NCBI RefSeq assembly: GCF_900188205.1
Contig: NZ_FZOH01000001.1
Location: forward strand, 344,359 to 408,358
DNA from: Geodermatophilus saharensis
Lineage (GTDB): Bacteria; Actinomycetota; Actinomycetes; Mycobacteriales; Geodermatophilaceae
DNA: 64,000 nucleotides
Direction: 5' to 3'
The notes under the pieces were generated by a model that saw nothing but the letters and a program-made list of their open reading frames with translations, had not been told where the DNA came from and did not search any database. Of this stretch, positions 18,411 to 27,514 are shown one piece after another. The position numbers and the translations under genes were made by a program. Position 1 is the first letter of the stretch. Every line of letters starts with the position of its first letter.

Positions 18411-19478
18411 TTGCGCCGAGCGCGGAAGACGAAGGTGGCGGCGCTGCTGCTCGCCGGCAGCATGGCCCTGGCCGCCTGTGCCAGCGACGAGTCCAGCAGC
18501 GGCGGCGGCAGCGGGAGCGGCGGCGGGGGCGGTGGCGGCAGCGACGAGCTGCGCATCGGCCTGGCGTTCGACACCGGTGGCCGCGGTGACCGGTCGTTCA
18601 ACGACGCGGCGGTCGCCGGTGTCGAGGCCGCCATCGAGGAGCACGGCGGCGAGTTCCAGGACCTCAGCCCGAACGCCGACGCCTCCAACCGCGCCGACCT
18701 GCTGACCCAGCTGGCCGACGAGGGCTACAACCCGATCATCGCCGTCGGCTTCGCCTACGGCGAGGTCATCGGCGACGTCGTCGAGCAGTACCCGGACACG
18801 ACGTTCGCCATCGTCGACTCCTCCGCCGAGGAGGTCGGTGCCGACAACCTCACCGGCCTGCTGTTCAGCGAGGAGCAGGGCTCCTTCCTGGCCGGCGTCG
18901 CCGCCGCGACCAAGTCCGAGACCGGCCACATCGGCTTCGTCGGCGGCGTCGAGACCCCGCTGATCCAGAAGTTCGAGGCCGGCTACGTGGCCGGTGCGCA
19001 GGCGGTCAACCCGCAGATCATCATCGACCGGCAGTACATCTCGCCGGCCGGTGACTTCTCCGGCTTCAACGCCCCCGACCGCGGCCTGCTCGTCGCCCAG
19101 GGCATGTACGAGGCCGGCGCCGACATCGTCTACCACGCGGCGGGCGGCTCGGGTCTGGGCGTCTTCCAGGCGGCCGCGGCGGCCGGCAAGCGCGCCATCG
19201 GCGTCGACTCCGACCAGTACAACACCGTCGACGACCCGGCCCTGCAGGCGGTCATCCTGACCTCGATGCTCAAGCGGGTCGACAACGCCGTCTCGGCCTT
19301 CATCGACTCCTACGTCGACGGCAGCGTCGAGGGCGGCAGCGACATCGTCTACGACCTCGCTGCCGAGGGTGTCGGCCTGTCCACCTCGGGCGGCTTCATC
19401 GACGACATCCAGGACACGATCGACGACTACCGGCAGCAGATCATCGACGGCGAGATCGAGGTCCCGACGACCCCGTGA
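18411..19478 (+). CDS. BMP-family nucleoside-binding lipoprotein of an ABC importer
   Basis: 355 residues. A lipoprotein signal peptide ends in the lipobox LAAC with the lipidated Cys at residue 23, followed by a Ser/Gly linker. The mature domain is of the Bmp/PnrA/Med type: LRIGLAFDTGGRGDRSFNDAA, GYNPIIAVGFAYGE, FVGGVETPLIQKFEAGY, AAGGSGLGVFQAA and IGVDSDQYN. This family binds purine and other nucleosides for ABC uptake. Translation starts at TTG 18411, fixed by the AGGAAGGAG sequence ending 6 bases upstream; no ATG or GTG in frame gives a signal peptide. It heads the operon with the ATPase, two permeases, cdd and deoA. Confidence 0.93.
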   Translation: MRRARKTKVAALLLAGSMALAACASDESSSGGGSGSGGGGGGGSDELRIGLAFDTGGRGDRSFNDAAVAGVEAAIEEHGGEFQDLSPNADASNRADLLTQLADEGYNPIIAVGFAYGEVIGDVVEQYPDTTFAIVDSSAEEVGADNLTGLLFSEEQGSFLAGVAAATKSETGHIGFVGGVETPLIQKFEAGYVAGAQAVNPQIIIDRQYISPAGDFSGFNAPDRGLLVAQGMYEAGADIVYHAAGGSGLGVFQAAAAAGKRAIGVDSDQYNTVDDPALQAVILTSMLKRVDNAVSAFIDSYVDGSVEGGSDIVYDLAAEGVGLSTSGGFIDDIQDTIDDYRQQIIDGEIEVPTTP

Positions 19479-19518
19479 CGCCGGCCGGCCTCCGGGCCGG
19501 CTGACCGGAACGCACGAC

Positions 19519-19556
19519 GGCGGGCCCGGGGGAGCACAGGCGCCCCCGGGCCCGCC
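19519..19556 (+). terminator. Strong hairpin after the BMP gene
   Basis: Perfect 14-bp G+C stem (19519-19532 with 19543-19556), 10-base loop, 41 bases after the BMP stop. It probably lowers transcription into the ATPase gene, so that binding protein is made in excess, as is usual for ABC importers. The 316-base gap 19479-19794 otherwise holds a weaker stem near 19490 and the ATPase Shine-Dalgarno (AGGAAGGG, near 19781); nothing else was seen. Confidence 0.7.
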
Positions 19557-19794
19557 GCCGTCCCGCCACCCGCTCCCCGACCGGCTCCGCGACCGGCCCC
19601 GAGCGGGACGAGGGGCACCCCTGCCCGGCGCCGGTACCGGGGAGGATGCTGTGCGGACGTCCGCCGGGGCCCGCGCCCCGGCGGACCGACGTCAGCAGTC
19701 GCCGGGGGACGCGGTCGATCCCGCGCCGCCGGTGCAGCAGAGTGGACGCGAGCCCGCGCACCCGCGGGCCGCAGCGACGCAGGAAGGGCCCACC

Positions 19795-21399
19795 ATGGCC
19801 ACAGCAGGCACCCCGGCGGGCACGCCGGCCGGCCTGAGCAAGGGCGCCCCCGGCGGCGGCGGCGACGGGACGGCCGTGCCGCTGGCCGTCGAGCTGCGCG
19901 GCATCACCAAGCGCTTCCCCGGCGTGGTCGCCAACAAGGACATCGAGCTGCGCGTCCGGCGCGGCGAGGTGCACGCCATCGTGGGCGAGAACGGCGCCGG
20001 CAAGTCGACGCTGATGAAGACCCTCTACGGCATGCACCGCCCCGACGAGGGCCAGATCCTGCTGCACGGGCGCGAGGTGCACTTCCGCAGCCCGGCAGAC
20101 GCGATCGCCGCCGGGATCGGCATGGTCCACCAGCACTTCATGCTGGCCGACTACTTCACCGTCCTGGAGAACGTCGTCCTGGGCAGCGAGCCGACCAGGG
20201 GCGGCCGGCTCGACCGCGCCGAGGCCCGCCGCCGCATCCGGGAGATCTCCGACGCCTACGCCCTGGGCCTCGACCCCGACGTCCTGGTGGAGGACCTCGG
20301 CGTCGGCGACCGGCAGCGCGTCGAGATCGCCAAGGTCCTCTACCGCGGCGCCACCACGCTGATCCTCGACGAGCCGACCGCGGTGCTGGTGCCGCAGGAG
20401 GTCGACGAGCTGTTCGGCAACCTCGCCGAGCTCAAGCGCGAGGGCCTGACGGTCATCTTCATCTCGCACAAGCTCGACGAGGTGCGCAAGGTGGCCGACT
20501 CCATCACCGTCATCCGCCGCGGCACCACCGTCGGCACCGCCGACCCGAAGACGACGACGGCCCGCCAGCTCGCCGAGATGATGGTCGGCACCGAGCTGCC
20601 CTCGCCGGAGACCCGCACGTCCACGGTCCGCGAGACCCCGGTGCTGCAGCTGCGCGACGTCACCGTCGCCGCGCCCACCGGCCGCCCGCCGGTCGACGAC
20701 GTCACCCTGACCGTCCGCGAGGGCGAGGTCGTGGGCATCGCCGGCGTCGAGGGCAACGGCCAGGCCGAGCTCGTCGACGCCGTCATGGGCCTGCGCTCCC
20801 TGGCCGCCGGGACCGTGCTGCTCGGCGGTGACGACATCACCGCCTGGAGCACCCGGGCCCGCCGCGAGGCCGGCCTCGGCTTCATCCCCGAGGACCGCCA
20901 CCGGCAGGGCATGCTGCTCGACGCGCCGCTCTGGGAGAACCGGATCCTGGGCCACCAGACCCGCCCCCCGGCGGTGAAGGGCCCGTTCATCGACCGGCGC
21001 GGCGCGCGCAGCGACACCGCCCGGATCATGCAGGACTACGACGTCCGCGCGCCCGGCCCCGACACGCTGGCCGTGGCGCTGTCCGGCGGCAACCAGCAGA
21101 AGCTCATCGTCGGCCGCGAGATGAGCGCCCGGCCGCGGCTGCTGCTGGCCGCCCACCCGACCCGCGGCGTCGACGTCGGCGCGCAGGGTGCGATCTGGCG
21201 CCTGCTCGAGGAGGCGCGTGCGGAGGGGATGGGGATCCTGCTGATCTCGGCCGACCTCGACGAGCTCATCGGCCTGTCGGACACGCTGCACGTGATGCTG
21301 CGCGGGCGGCTGGTCGCCACCCTGGACCCGCGGTCGGTGACCCCTGAGGAGCTCGGCGGGTACATGACCGGGGCCCGGACGACGGCGGGTGCGGCGTGA
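19795..21399 (+). CDS. Nucleoside ABC importer, double ATPase subunit
   Basis: 534 residues with two nucleotide-binding domains. The first (about residues 35-265) has Walker A GENGAGKST, Q-loop HQHFML, signature LGVGDRQRVEI and Walker B LILDEPTAVL. The second (about 290-520) has a degenerate Walker A GVEGNGQAEL lacking the Lys, but an intact LSGGNQQK signature; this asymmetry is usual in the BMP-associated ATPases. An N-terminal Gly/Pro-rich stretch of about 28 residues precedes the first domain. The ATG at 19795 has AGGAAGGG about 6 bases upstream. The stop overlaps the first permease start (GTGA). Confidence 0.94.
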   Translation: MATAGTPAGTPAGLSKGAPGGGGDGTAVPLAVELRGITKRFPGVVANKDIELRVRRGEVHAIVGENGAGKSTLMKTLYGMHRPDEGQILLHGREVHFRSPADAIAAGIGMVHQHFMLADYFTVLENVVLGSEPTRGGRLDRAEARRRIREISDAYALGLDPDVLVEDLGVGDRQRVEIAKVLYRGATTLILDEPTAVLVPQEVDELFGNLAELKREGLTVIFISHKLDEVRKVADSITVIRRGTTVGTADPKTTTARQLAEMMVGTELPSPETRTSTVRETPVLQLRDVTVAAPTGRPPVDDVTLTVREGEVVGIAGVEGNGQAELVDAVMGLRSLAAGTVLLGGDDITAWSTRARREAGLGFIPEDRHRQGMLLDAPLWENRILGHQTRPPAVKGPFIDRRGARSDTARIMQDYDVRAPGPDTLAVALSGGNQQKLIVGREMSARPRLLLAAHPTRGVDVGAQGAIWRLLEEARAEGMGILLISADLDELIGLSDTLHVMLRGRLVATLDPRSVTPEELGGYMTGARTTAGAA

Positions 21400-22652
21400 A
21401 CGTCCTCCGGAGGATCGGGCTGGCGCTGTTCGCCCCCGTCCTGGCCATCGTCGTCGCGGTCGTCATCTCCTCGGCCGTCATGGCCGCGCTGCAGGTCAAC
21501 CCGTTCCGGGTGTTCGAGGTGATGTTCGACTTCGGCGAGACGCCCGCCCAGCAGACCACCGCGATCGTGGTGATCCTCAACCGCGCGGTGCCGCTGTTCC
21601 TCGCCGGCCTCGCCGTCTCCATCGCCTTCCGCATGGGGCTGTTCAACATCGGCGTCGAGGGCCAGTACCGGCTGGCCACCGTGCTCGCCGCCGGGGTGGG
21701 GGCTGCGGTCGCGCTGCCCGGGCCGCTGCACGTGCTGCTCATCGTGCTCGTGGCGATGGCCGTGGCCGCGCTCTGGGCCGGGCTCGTCGCGGTGCTCAAG
21801 GTGACCCGCGGCGTCAGCGAGGTCATCAGCTCGATCATGCTCAACGTCATCGCGCTGGGCATCGCGTCCTACCTGCTCACCGGCCCGCTGCGGGGGAGCC
21901 CCGAGGGCGCCTCGATCATCTCCACCGCCGAGATCCCCGAGTCGGGGTGGATGCCCAGCCTCAACGGCGTCTTCGGCGCCCTGGGCCTGGCCACCCCGCC
22001 GCGGCAGCTCTACGGCTTCCTGCTGGTGGCGGTCGTCGTCGGCGTGGTGATCGCGGTGCTGCTCAACCGCACCCGCTTCGGGTTCGACCTGCGGGCGGCC
22101 GGCCTGTCGCCGTCGGCGGCCAGCGCCAGCGGCGTCGACTCCCGGGGCATGGTCGTGAAGACCATGCTGCTGTCGGGCGCGGTGGCCGGGCTCATCGGCA
22201 TGCCCGACCTGCTCGGCTCCACCCACGCCTACACCACCGACTTCACCTCCGGGCTGGGCTTCCTCGGCATCGCCGTGGCGCTGCTCGGCCGCAACAAGCC
22301 GGTCGGGATCGCGCTCGGTGCGCTGCTGTTCGCCTTCCTCGACCGGTCCCTGGTCCCGCTGCAGATCCAGGACTTCCCGGCGTCGGTGGTCACGATCATC
22401 CAGGGCACGATCGTGCTCGCCGTGGTGATCGCCAACGAGATCGCCCGGCGGGTGGCCCTCCGCGCCGCCGAGCGCGGGTCGGCCGTCCCCGCGATCGTCG
22501 CCGGCGACGGGAGCACCGGCCCGGGCCAGAGCGCCTCGGGTGCGGCCTCCACCGGCGGCGCCGCCGACGGCGGGGAGGGCACCGGCGCCGGCGTCAGCCG
22601 GACGGCCGGAGCCGGGCAGCGTTCCGACGAGCGGCAGGAGACCGGGGCATGA
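21396..22652 (+). CDS. Nucleoside ABC importer permease 1
   Basis: 418 residues. Its 8-10 membrane helices are of the BPD_transp_2 (branched-chain/nucleoside) type, with the family segments AFRMGLFNIGVEGQYRLA, RGVSEVISSIMLNVIAL, FDLRAAGLSPSAASASGV and GLGFLGIAVALLGRNKPVGI. The last 60 residues form a hydrophilic Gly/Ser/Thr-rich tail not needed for the fold. The GTG at 21396 overlaps the ATPase stop. The gene ends in an ATGA overlap with a 20-codon micro-ORF at 22649-22711 rather than directly with permease 2. Confidence 0.94.
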   Translation: MNVLRRIGLALFAPVLAIVVAVVISSAVMAALQVNPFRVFEVMFDFGETPAQQTTAIVVILNRAVPLFLAGLAVSIAFRMGLFNIGVEGQYRLATVLAAGVGAAVALPGPLHVLLIVLVAMAVAALWAGLVAVLKVTRGVSEVISSIMLNVIALGIASYLLTGPLRGSPEGASIISTAEIPESGWMPSLNGVFGALGLATPPRQLYGFLLVAVVVGVVIAVLLNRTRFGFDLRAAGLSPSAASASGVDSRGMVVKTMLLSGAVAGLIGMPDLLGSTHAYTTDFTSGLGFLGIAVALLGRNKPVGIALGALLFAFLDRSLVPLQIQDFPASVVTIIQGTIVLAVVIANEIARRVALRAAERGSAVPAIVAGDGSTGPGQSASGAASTGGAADGGEGTGAGVSRTAGAGQRSDERQETGA

Positions 22653-22711
22653 ACGCACCCCACGAGAGCGCTCCGCCGGCGCTCCGCGCTTCCGCGGGGA
22701 CCCCGGCATGA
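22649..22711 (+). CDS. Putative 20-codon coupling micro-ORF between permease genes
   Basis: ATG at 22649 overlaps the TGA of permease 1 (ATGA). After 20 codons (MNAPHESAPPALRASAGTPA) its own TGA overlaps the ATG of permease 2 at 22708, again as ATGA. AGGAG lies 9 bases upstream of this ATG, while permease 2 has only a weak purine stretch of its own. The most economical reading is that ribosomes pass from permease 1 through this short frame to permease 2. Whether the peptide matters is unknown; it has no recognisable features. Confidence 0.5.
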   Translation: MNAPHESAPPALRASAGTPA

Positions 22712-23988
22712 GCACCGTCGCGACCCCCTCCGGGACCCGGCCCAGCCGCGGCCGGCTGACCGACCTGTTCACCGGCGGCGGGCGGTCCCGCCGCGTGCTG
22801 TGGCTGCTGCTCGGCGTCGTGCTGCTGGTCTCGATCGTGCGCGTCATCAGCGGCGAGCAGCAGCTGACCAGCTCCTCGACGATGGCCGCGGCGCTGTTGC
22901 TGGCCGTGCCGATCGGGCTGGCGGCGCTCGGCGGCCTGTTCTCCGAGCGCGCCGGCGTGGTCAACATCGGCCTCGACGGGATGATGACCCTGGGCACCTG
23001 GGGTGCCGGGTTCGCCGGCTACCAGTGGGGCTGGGGCGCCGCCGTCGTCGGCGGGCTGCTCTTCGGCGCCCTCGGCGGGCTGCTGCACGCGGTGGCCACG
23101 GTGACCTTCGGCGTCGACCACGTCGTCTCCGGCGTGGCGATCAACATCCTCGCCGCCGGGTTCGTGCGATTCCTCTCCGAGGCGCTCTACAGCGACAACC
23201 CGGCCGGCGGTGGCGTCACCCAGTCGCCCCCGGTCGACGGCACACCGCCGACGTTCTCGGTCCCGGTGCTCTCCTCCGGCCCGGACCTGCTCGGGTCGCT
23301 GGAGCGGCAGGGCTGGTTCCTGGTCAGCGACGTCGCCGGCATCCTGCGCGGGCTGACCAGCGGCATCGGCCTGCTCACGCTCATCGCGGTGCTGCTGGTC
23401 CCGGCGAGCTACCTGCTGCTGTGGCGCACCGCCTTCGGGCTGCGGCTGCGCTCCTGCGGCGAGAACCCGGCCGCCGCCGACTCCCTCGGCGTCCCGGTCT
23501 ACCGGCTCAAGTACGTCGCGGTGGTCATCTCCGGCGCGCTGGCCGGCCTGGGCGGGGTGTTCCTCGTCTTCATCGCCGGCATCTACCGGGAGGGCCAGGT
23601 CAACGGGCGCGGGTTCATCGGCCTCGCGGCGCTGATCTTCGGCAACTGGCGGCCCGGCGGGCTGGCCGCGGGCGCCGGGCTGTTCGGGTTCACCGACGCG
23701 CTCCAGCTGCGCAGCCGGGCGGCCGTCGTCGCGCTGTTCCTGCTGGTCGCGATCCTGCTCGCGGTGCTCGCCCTGGTGCAGGCGCGGCGCGGGAACCTGC
23801 TCACGGCGGGCATCGCGGCCGTCGTCGCCGTGGCCGCGCTGGTCGCCTTCCTCACGGTCGAGGAGCTGCCGCCGGGCCTGGTCTCGTTCACGCCGCACCT
23901 GACCACGCTGCTGGTCCTGTCGCTGGCGTCCCAACGGCTGCGGATGCCCAAGGCCGACGGACTGGTCTACCGGAGAGGGGAGCACTAG
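22708..23988 (+). CDS. Nucleoside ABC importer permease 2
   Basis: 426 residues, polytopic, the second BPD_transp_2-type subunit. Family segments are ALGGLFSERAGVVNIGLDGM, FGVDHVVSGVAINILAAGFV, LRLRSCGENPAAADSLGV and GRGFIGLAALIFGNWRPGG. A loop of about 40 residues between helices (SQSPPVDGTPP region) is likely extracytoplasmic. In-frame codons upstream of 22708 contain no plausible start, so the ATG at 22708 is accepted, reached through the micro-ORF before it. The stop TAG is immediately followed by the cdd ATG with no gap. Confidence 0.94.
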   Translation: MSTVATPSGTRPSRGRLTDLFTGGGRSRRVLWLLLGVVLLVSIVRVISGEQQLTSSSTMAAALLLAVPIGLAALGGLFSERAGVVNIGLDGMMTLGTWGAGFAGYQWGWGAAVVGGLLFGALGGLLHAVATVTFGVDHVVSGVAINILAAGFVRFLSEALYSDNPAGGGVTQSPPVDGTPPTFSVPVLSSGPDLLGSLERQGWFLVSDVAGILRGLTSGIGLLTLIAVLLVPASYLLLWRTAFGLRLRSCGENPAAADSLGVPVYRLKYVAVVISGALAGLGGVFLVFIAGIYREGQVNGRGFIGLAALIFGNWRPGGLAAGAGLFGFTDALQLRSRAAVVALFLLVAILLAVLALVQARRGNLLTAGIAAVVAVAALVAFLTVEELPPGLVSFTPHLTTLLVLSLASQRLRMPKADGLVYRRGEH

Positions 23989-24429
23989 ATGGGGGAGAGG
24001 ACGGTGGGGGTGGACGGCTCGGTCGACTGGGACGCGCTGCGCGGCGCGGCCCGGGAGGCCATGACGCACGCCTACGCGCCCTACTCGCGGTTCCCCGTGG
24101 GCGTGGCCGGGCTGGTCGACGACGGCCGGATGGTCACCGGCTGCAACGTCGAGAACGCCAGCTACGGGCTGGGCCTGTGCGCCGAGTGCGGCATGGTCAG
24201 CGACCTCGCCCGCACCGGCGGCGGCCGGCTGGTCGCGGTGGCCTGCGTCGGCGGGGACGGGCAGCCGCTGATGCCCTGCGGGCGCTGCCGGCAGCTGCTG
24301 TGGGAGCACGGGGGAGCCGACATGCTCATCGAGACCGTGTCGCTGGGCATCGTGCCCATGAGCGAGGTGCTGCCCGACGCCTTCGGCCCCGAGGACCTGG
24401 TCGCCGCGGCCGAGCGGGGACAGGGCTGA
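23989..24429 (+). CDS. cdd: Cytidine deaminase
   Basis: 146 residues. It deaminates cytidine and deoxycytidine to uridine forms. The zinc site is visible as CAE (in LGLCAECG) and PCGRC, with the conserved substrate segment YAPYSRFPVG and NVENASYG. This is the small homotetrameric class. It starts directly after the permease stop codon and its own stop overlaps the deoA ATG by one base, so uptake, deamination and phosphorolysis are made from one transcript. Confidence 0.96.
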   Translation: MGERTVGVDGSVDWDALRGAAREAMTHAYAPYSRFPVGVAGLVDDGRMVTGCNVENASYGLGLCAECGMVSDLARTGGGRLVAVACVGGDGQPLMPCGRCRQLLWEHGGADMLIETVSLGIVPMSEVLPDAFGPEDLVAAAERGQG

Positions 24430-25709
24430 TGGCGGTCTTCGACGCGATCGACGTACTGCGGGTCAAGCGCGACGGCGACCGGCTCACGCCCGAGCAGATC
24501 CGCTGGGTGATCGGCGCCTACACCGACGGGACGATCCCCGACGAGCAGATGAGCGCGCTGCTCATGGCGGTGTTCTTCCGCGGCATGGACGGCGACGAGC
24601 TCGCCGTCTGGACGCAGGCGATGATCGACTCCGGCGAGCGCAAGGACCTGTCCTCCCTGGGCCGGCCCACCGCCGACAAGCACTCCACCGGCGGGGTCGG
24701 CGACAAGATCACCCTGCCGCTGGCGCCGCTGGTCGCCGCGTGCGGCGTGGCGGTGCCGCAGCTGTCCGGCCGCGGGCTGGGGCACACCGGCGGCACGCTG
24801 GACAAGCTCGAGTCGATCCCCGGCTGGCGCGCCGACGTGCACGAGGAGGCCTACCTCCGCCAGCTGGCCGAGGTGGGCGCGGTCATCTGCGCGGCCGGGC
24901 ACGACCTCGCGCCGGCCGACAAGAAGCTCTACGCGCTGCGCGACGTCACCGCGACGGTCGAGTCCATCCCGCTGATCGCCAGCTCGATCATGAGCAAGAA
25001 GATCGCCGAGGGCGCCGACGCGCTGGTGCTCGACGTCAAGACCGGGTCGGGCGCGTTCATGAAGGACCCGGAGTCCTCCCGCGAGCTGGCCCGCACGATG
25101 GTCGGGCTGGGGGAGGCGGCGGGGGTCACCACGGTGGCCCTGGTGACGGCGATGGACCGGCCGCTGGGCCGCACCGCCGGCAACGCCGTCGAGGTGGCCG
25201 AGTCGGTGGAGGTGCTCGCCGGCGGCGGGCCGGCCGACGTCGTCGAGCTGACCCTCGCGCTGGCCCGGGAGATGCTCACCGGCGCCGGGCGCCCCGACGT
25301 CGACCCCGCCGACGCGCTGCGCGACGGCCGGGCGATGGACGTGTGGCGGCGGATGGTCACCGCGCAGGGCGGCGACCCCGACGCCCCGCTGCCGCAGCCG
25401 CTCGAGAAGCACGTGGTGACCGCCCCGGCCACGGGCACGCTGACCCGGCTCGACGCCTACGCCCTCGGCGTCGCCGCCTGGCGGCTGGGTGCCGGCCGCG
25501 CACGCAAGGAGGACCCGGTGTCGGCCGCGGCCGGCGTCACCTGGACGGCGGCGGTGGGGGAGCAGGTGACCGCGGGCCAGCCGCTGCTGGAGCTGCACAC
25601 CGACGACCCCGCCCGCATCCCGCGGGCGCTGGCGGCGCTCGAGGGCGCCGTCGGCGTCGACACCGACGACGAGCCGCTCCCGCTGCTGCTCGACCGCATC
25701 TCGGCGTAG
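24429..25709 (+). CDS. deoA: Thymidine (pyrimidine-nucleoside) phosphorylase
   Basis: 426 residues. It cleaves thymidine, deoxyuridine and probably uridine with phosphate, yielding base and (deoxy)ribose-1-phosphate. The family signature SGRGLGHTGGTLDKLESIPG is present, together with KHSTGGVGDK near residue 83 and KTGSGAFMK (phosphate and substrate residues). The protein has the usual alpha and alpha/beta domains. The ATG at 24429 overlaps the cdd stop (TGATG). A 38-bp perfect palindrome 3 bases after the stop probably ends the operon. The product feeds the phosphosugar mutase and DeoC encoded further on. Confidence 0.96.
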   Translation: MAVFDAIDVLRVKRDGDRLTPEQIRWVIGAYTDGTIPDEQMSALLMAVFFRGMDGDELAVWTQAMIDSGERKDLSSLGRPTADKHSTGGVGDKITLPLAPLVAACGVAVPQLSGRGLGHTGGTLDKLESIPGWRADVHEEAYLRQLAEVGAVICAAGHDLAPADKKLYALRDVTATVESIPLIASSIMSKKIAEGADALVLDVKTGSGAFMKDPESSRELARTMVGLGEAAGVTTVALVTAMDRPLGRTAGNAVEVAESVEVLAGGGPADVVELTLALAREMLTGAGRPDVDPADALRDGRAMDVWRRMVTAQGGDPDAPLPQPLEKHVVTAPATGTLTRLDAYALGVAAWRLGAGRARKEDPVSAAAGVTWTAAVGEQVTAGQPLLELHTDDPARIPRALAALEGAVGVDTDDEPLPLLLDRISA

Positions 25710-25711
25710 CG

Positions 25712-25749
25712 GCCCCTGTGTGCACTTCCGCGGAAGTGCACACAGGGGC
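25712..25749. repeat. 38-bp perfect CCGCGG-centred palindrome after deoA
   Basis: Nineteen bases mirrored exactly, core TGCACTTCCG/CGGAAGTGCA, starting 3 bases after the deoA stop and ending 41 bases before the next gene. Its inner 18 bp are identical to the palindrome at 1055-1072. It probably acts as a terminator hairpin or as a member of a dispersed intergenic repeat family. Confidence 0.8.
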
Positions 25750-25790
25750 GGTCGGCGCCGTCTCGCCACGGAGGAGGAGACTGGACCCCC

Positions 25791-26696
25791 GTGACGAGCA
25801 CGTCCGCGCACGTCGTGGCCGACGACCGGCCGCACCCCGGTGACCCGCTCGACCCGGACGCCGCGATCTCCGTCCGCGGGCTGGTGAAGCGCTACGGCGA
25901 CCGGGCCGCCGTCGACGGGCTGGACCTCGACATCCGGCGCGGGGAGATCTTCGCGCTGCTGGGTCCCAACGGCGCCGGCAAGACCACGACCGTCGAGATC
26001 CTCGAGGGCCACCGCTCGCGCGACGCCGGTGACGTGCGGGTGCTCGGCGTCGACCCGGCGCGCGGCGGTCGGCGGTGGCGGGCCGACCTCGGCATCGTGC
26101 TGCAGTCCGGCGGCGGGGACAGCCAGCTGTCGGTGCGCGAGCAGCTGCAGGCCCGCGCGTCCTACTACGCCGACCCGCGCGACCCCGCCGAGGTGCTCGA
26201 GCTCGTGGGGCTCACCGCGCAGGCCGACGCCCGCGGCCGCGCCCTCTCCGGCGGTCAGCGGCGCCGCTTCGACGTCGCGCTGGGCATCGTCGGCCGCCCG
26301 CGGCTGCTCTTCCTCGACGAGCCGACCACCGGCTTCGACCCGGAGGCGCGGCGGCAGTTCTGGGCGATGGTGCGCTCGCTGCGCGACCTGGGCACCACGA
26401 TGCTGCTCACCACCCACTACCTCGACGAGGCCGAGACGCTCGCCGACCGGGTCGGGGTGCTCGCCCACGGCCGGCTGGCGGAGGTCGCCGTCCCCGCCGC
26501 CCTGGGCGGCCGCGGCACCGCGCCGGCCGTGGTCAGCTGGACCGAGGACGGCGTCCGGCGCACCGCCGAGACCACCACGCCCACCGCCTTCGTGCAGGAC
26601 CTCGCCGCCCGCTTCCCCGGCGAGGTGCCCGACCTCGCGGTCGGCCGGCCGACCCTGGAGGACGTGTACCTGAAGATGATCGGGGACCGCGCATGA
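25791..26696 (+). CDS. ABC exporter ATP-binding protein (DrrA/daunorubicin-resistance type)
   Basis: 301 residues with one nucleotide-binding domain: Walker A GPNGAGKTTT, Q-loop LQSGGGDSQ, signature ALSGGQRRR, Walker B LLFLDEPTTG and the H-loop THYLDEAE. The C-terminal 70 residues form the extra domain common in ABC-2 exporter ATPases. A GAGGAGGAGA purine run lies 11-20 bases upstream of the GTG at 25791. The stop overlaps the permease ATG (ATGA). The substrate cannot be told from the sequence; similarity to drug exporters is generic. Confidence 0.92.
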   Translation: MTSTSAHVVADDRPHPGDPLDPDAAISVRGLVKRYGDRAAVDGLDLDIRRGEIFALLGPNGAGKTTTVEILEGHRSRDAGDVRVLGVDPARGGRRWRADLGIVLQSGGGDSQLSVREQLQARASYYADPRDPAEVLELVGLTAQADARGRALSGGQRRRFDVALGIVGRPRLLFLDEPTTGFDPEARRQFWAMVRSLRDLGTTMLLTTHYLDEAETLADRVGVLAHGRLAEVAVPAALGGRGTAPAVVSWTEDGVRRTAETTTPTAFVQDLAARFPGEVPDLAVGRPTLEDVYLKMIGDRA

Positions 26697-27514
26697 CGAC
26701 GGCCGCGCCGGAGCGCCCCGCGCTGCCCTCGCCGGGCCGGGTGTACCGCACCCGCGCCGGGGTGGAGCTCAAGGAGTTCTTCCGGCAGCGGGAGTCGGTG
26801 GTCTTCACCCTCGTCTTCCCCGTCGTGCTGCTGCTCGCCCTCGGCGCGGTGCTCGACTACGACCTCGGCTCGGGCGTGGACTTCCCGCAGTACTTCATGG
26901 CCGGGGTGATCACCGCCGGGGTGGTGGGCTCGAGCCTGCAGAACATGGCGATCCACATCGCCGGGGAGCGCTCCGACGGGACGCTGAAGAGCCTCGCCGG
27001 CACGCCGATGCCCAAGAGCGCCTACTTCTTGGGCAAGGTCGTGCAGGTCCTCGCGGTCACCGCGGCGACGGTCGCCCTGCTGCTGCTGGTGGGCGTCGCC
27101 GTGTACGGCATCGACCTGCCCTCGGGCGTGGACTGGCTCACCTTCGCGTGGGTGACGGTGCTGGGCGCGGCCGCCTGCACGCTGCTGGGCATCGCCGTCT
27201 CCTCACTGGCCCGCAACGGCCGGTCGGCGTCGGCCACGGTCACCCCGATCGCGCTCGTCCTGGAGTTCGTGTCCGGGGTGTTCCTGCCCTTCGAGCAGGT
27301 GCCCGGCTGGCTGCAGGACCTCGCGTCGGTGTTCCCGGTCAAGTGGCTGGCCCAGGGGCTGCGCTCGGTGTTCCTGCCCGACGCCCTCGCCGCCTCCGAG
27401 CCCGCAGGGTCCTGGGAGCTCGGCCGCGTGGCGCTGGTCCTCGCCGCCTGGTGCGTGGCCGGGCTGGTGCTGTGCGTCCTGACCTTCCGCTGGCAGGACC
27501 GCGGCACGAGATAG
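26693..27514 (+). CDS. ABC-2 type exporter permease
   Basis: 273 residues with six membrane helices of the ABC-2 fold: FTLVFPVVLLLALGAVL first, then GVITAGVVGSSLQNMAIHI, a cytoplasmic loop ERSDGTLKSLAGTPMP characteristic of the family, and the FVSGVFLPFEQVPGWLQ segment before the last helices. It pairs with the ATPase before it through an ATGA overlap. The terminal TAG codon (27512-27514) doubles as the first three bases of the predicted TAGCGT promoter box of add. Confidence 0.93.
   Translation: MTTAAPERPALPSPGRVYRTRAGVELKEFFRQRESVVFTLVFPVVLLLALGAVLDYDLGSGVDFPQYFMAGVITAGVVGSSLQNMAIHIAGERSDGTLKSLAGTPMPKSAYFLGKVVQVLAVTAATVALLLLVGVAVYGIDLPSGVDWLTFAWVTVLGAAACTLLGIAVSSLARNGRSASATVTPIALVLEFVSGVFLPFEQVPGWLQDLASVFPVKWLAQGLRSVFLPDALAASEPAGSWELGRVALVLAAWCVAGLVLCVLTFRWQDRGTR

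Noticed and set aside
22708-22760. Permease 2 starting at the ATG at 22649
   Set aside because: That ATG is in a different frame and reaches a stop after 20 codons; the permease frame has no start codon between about 22640 and 22708.
25712-25749. Replication origin, attachment site or transposon end
   Set aside because: A single symmetrical palindrome after an operon, with no recombinase, no target-site duplication and no DnaA-box cluster nearby.
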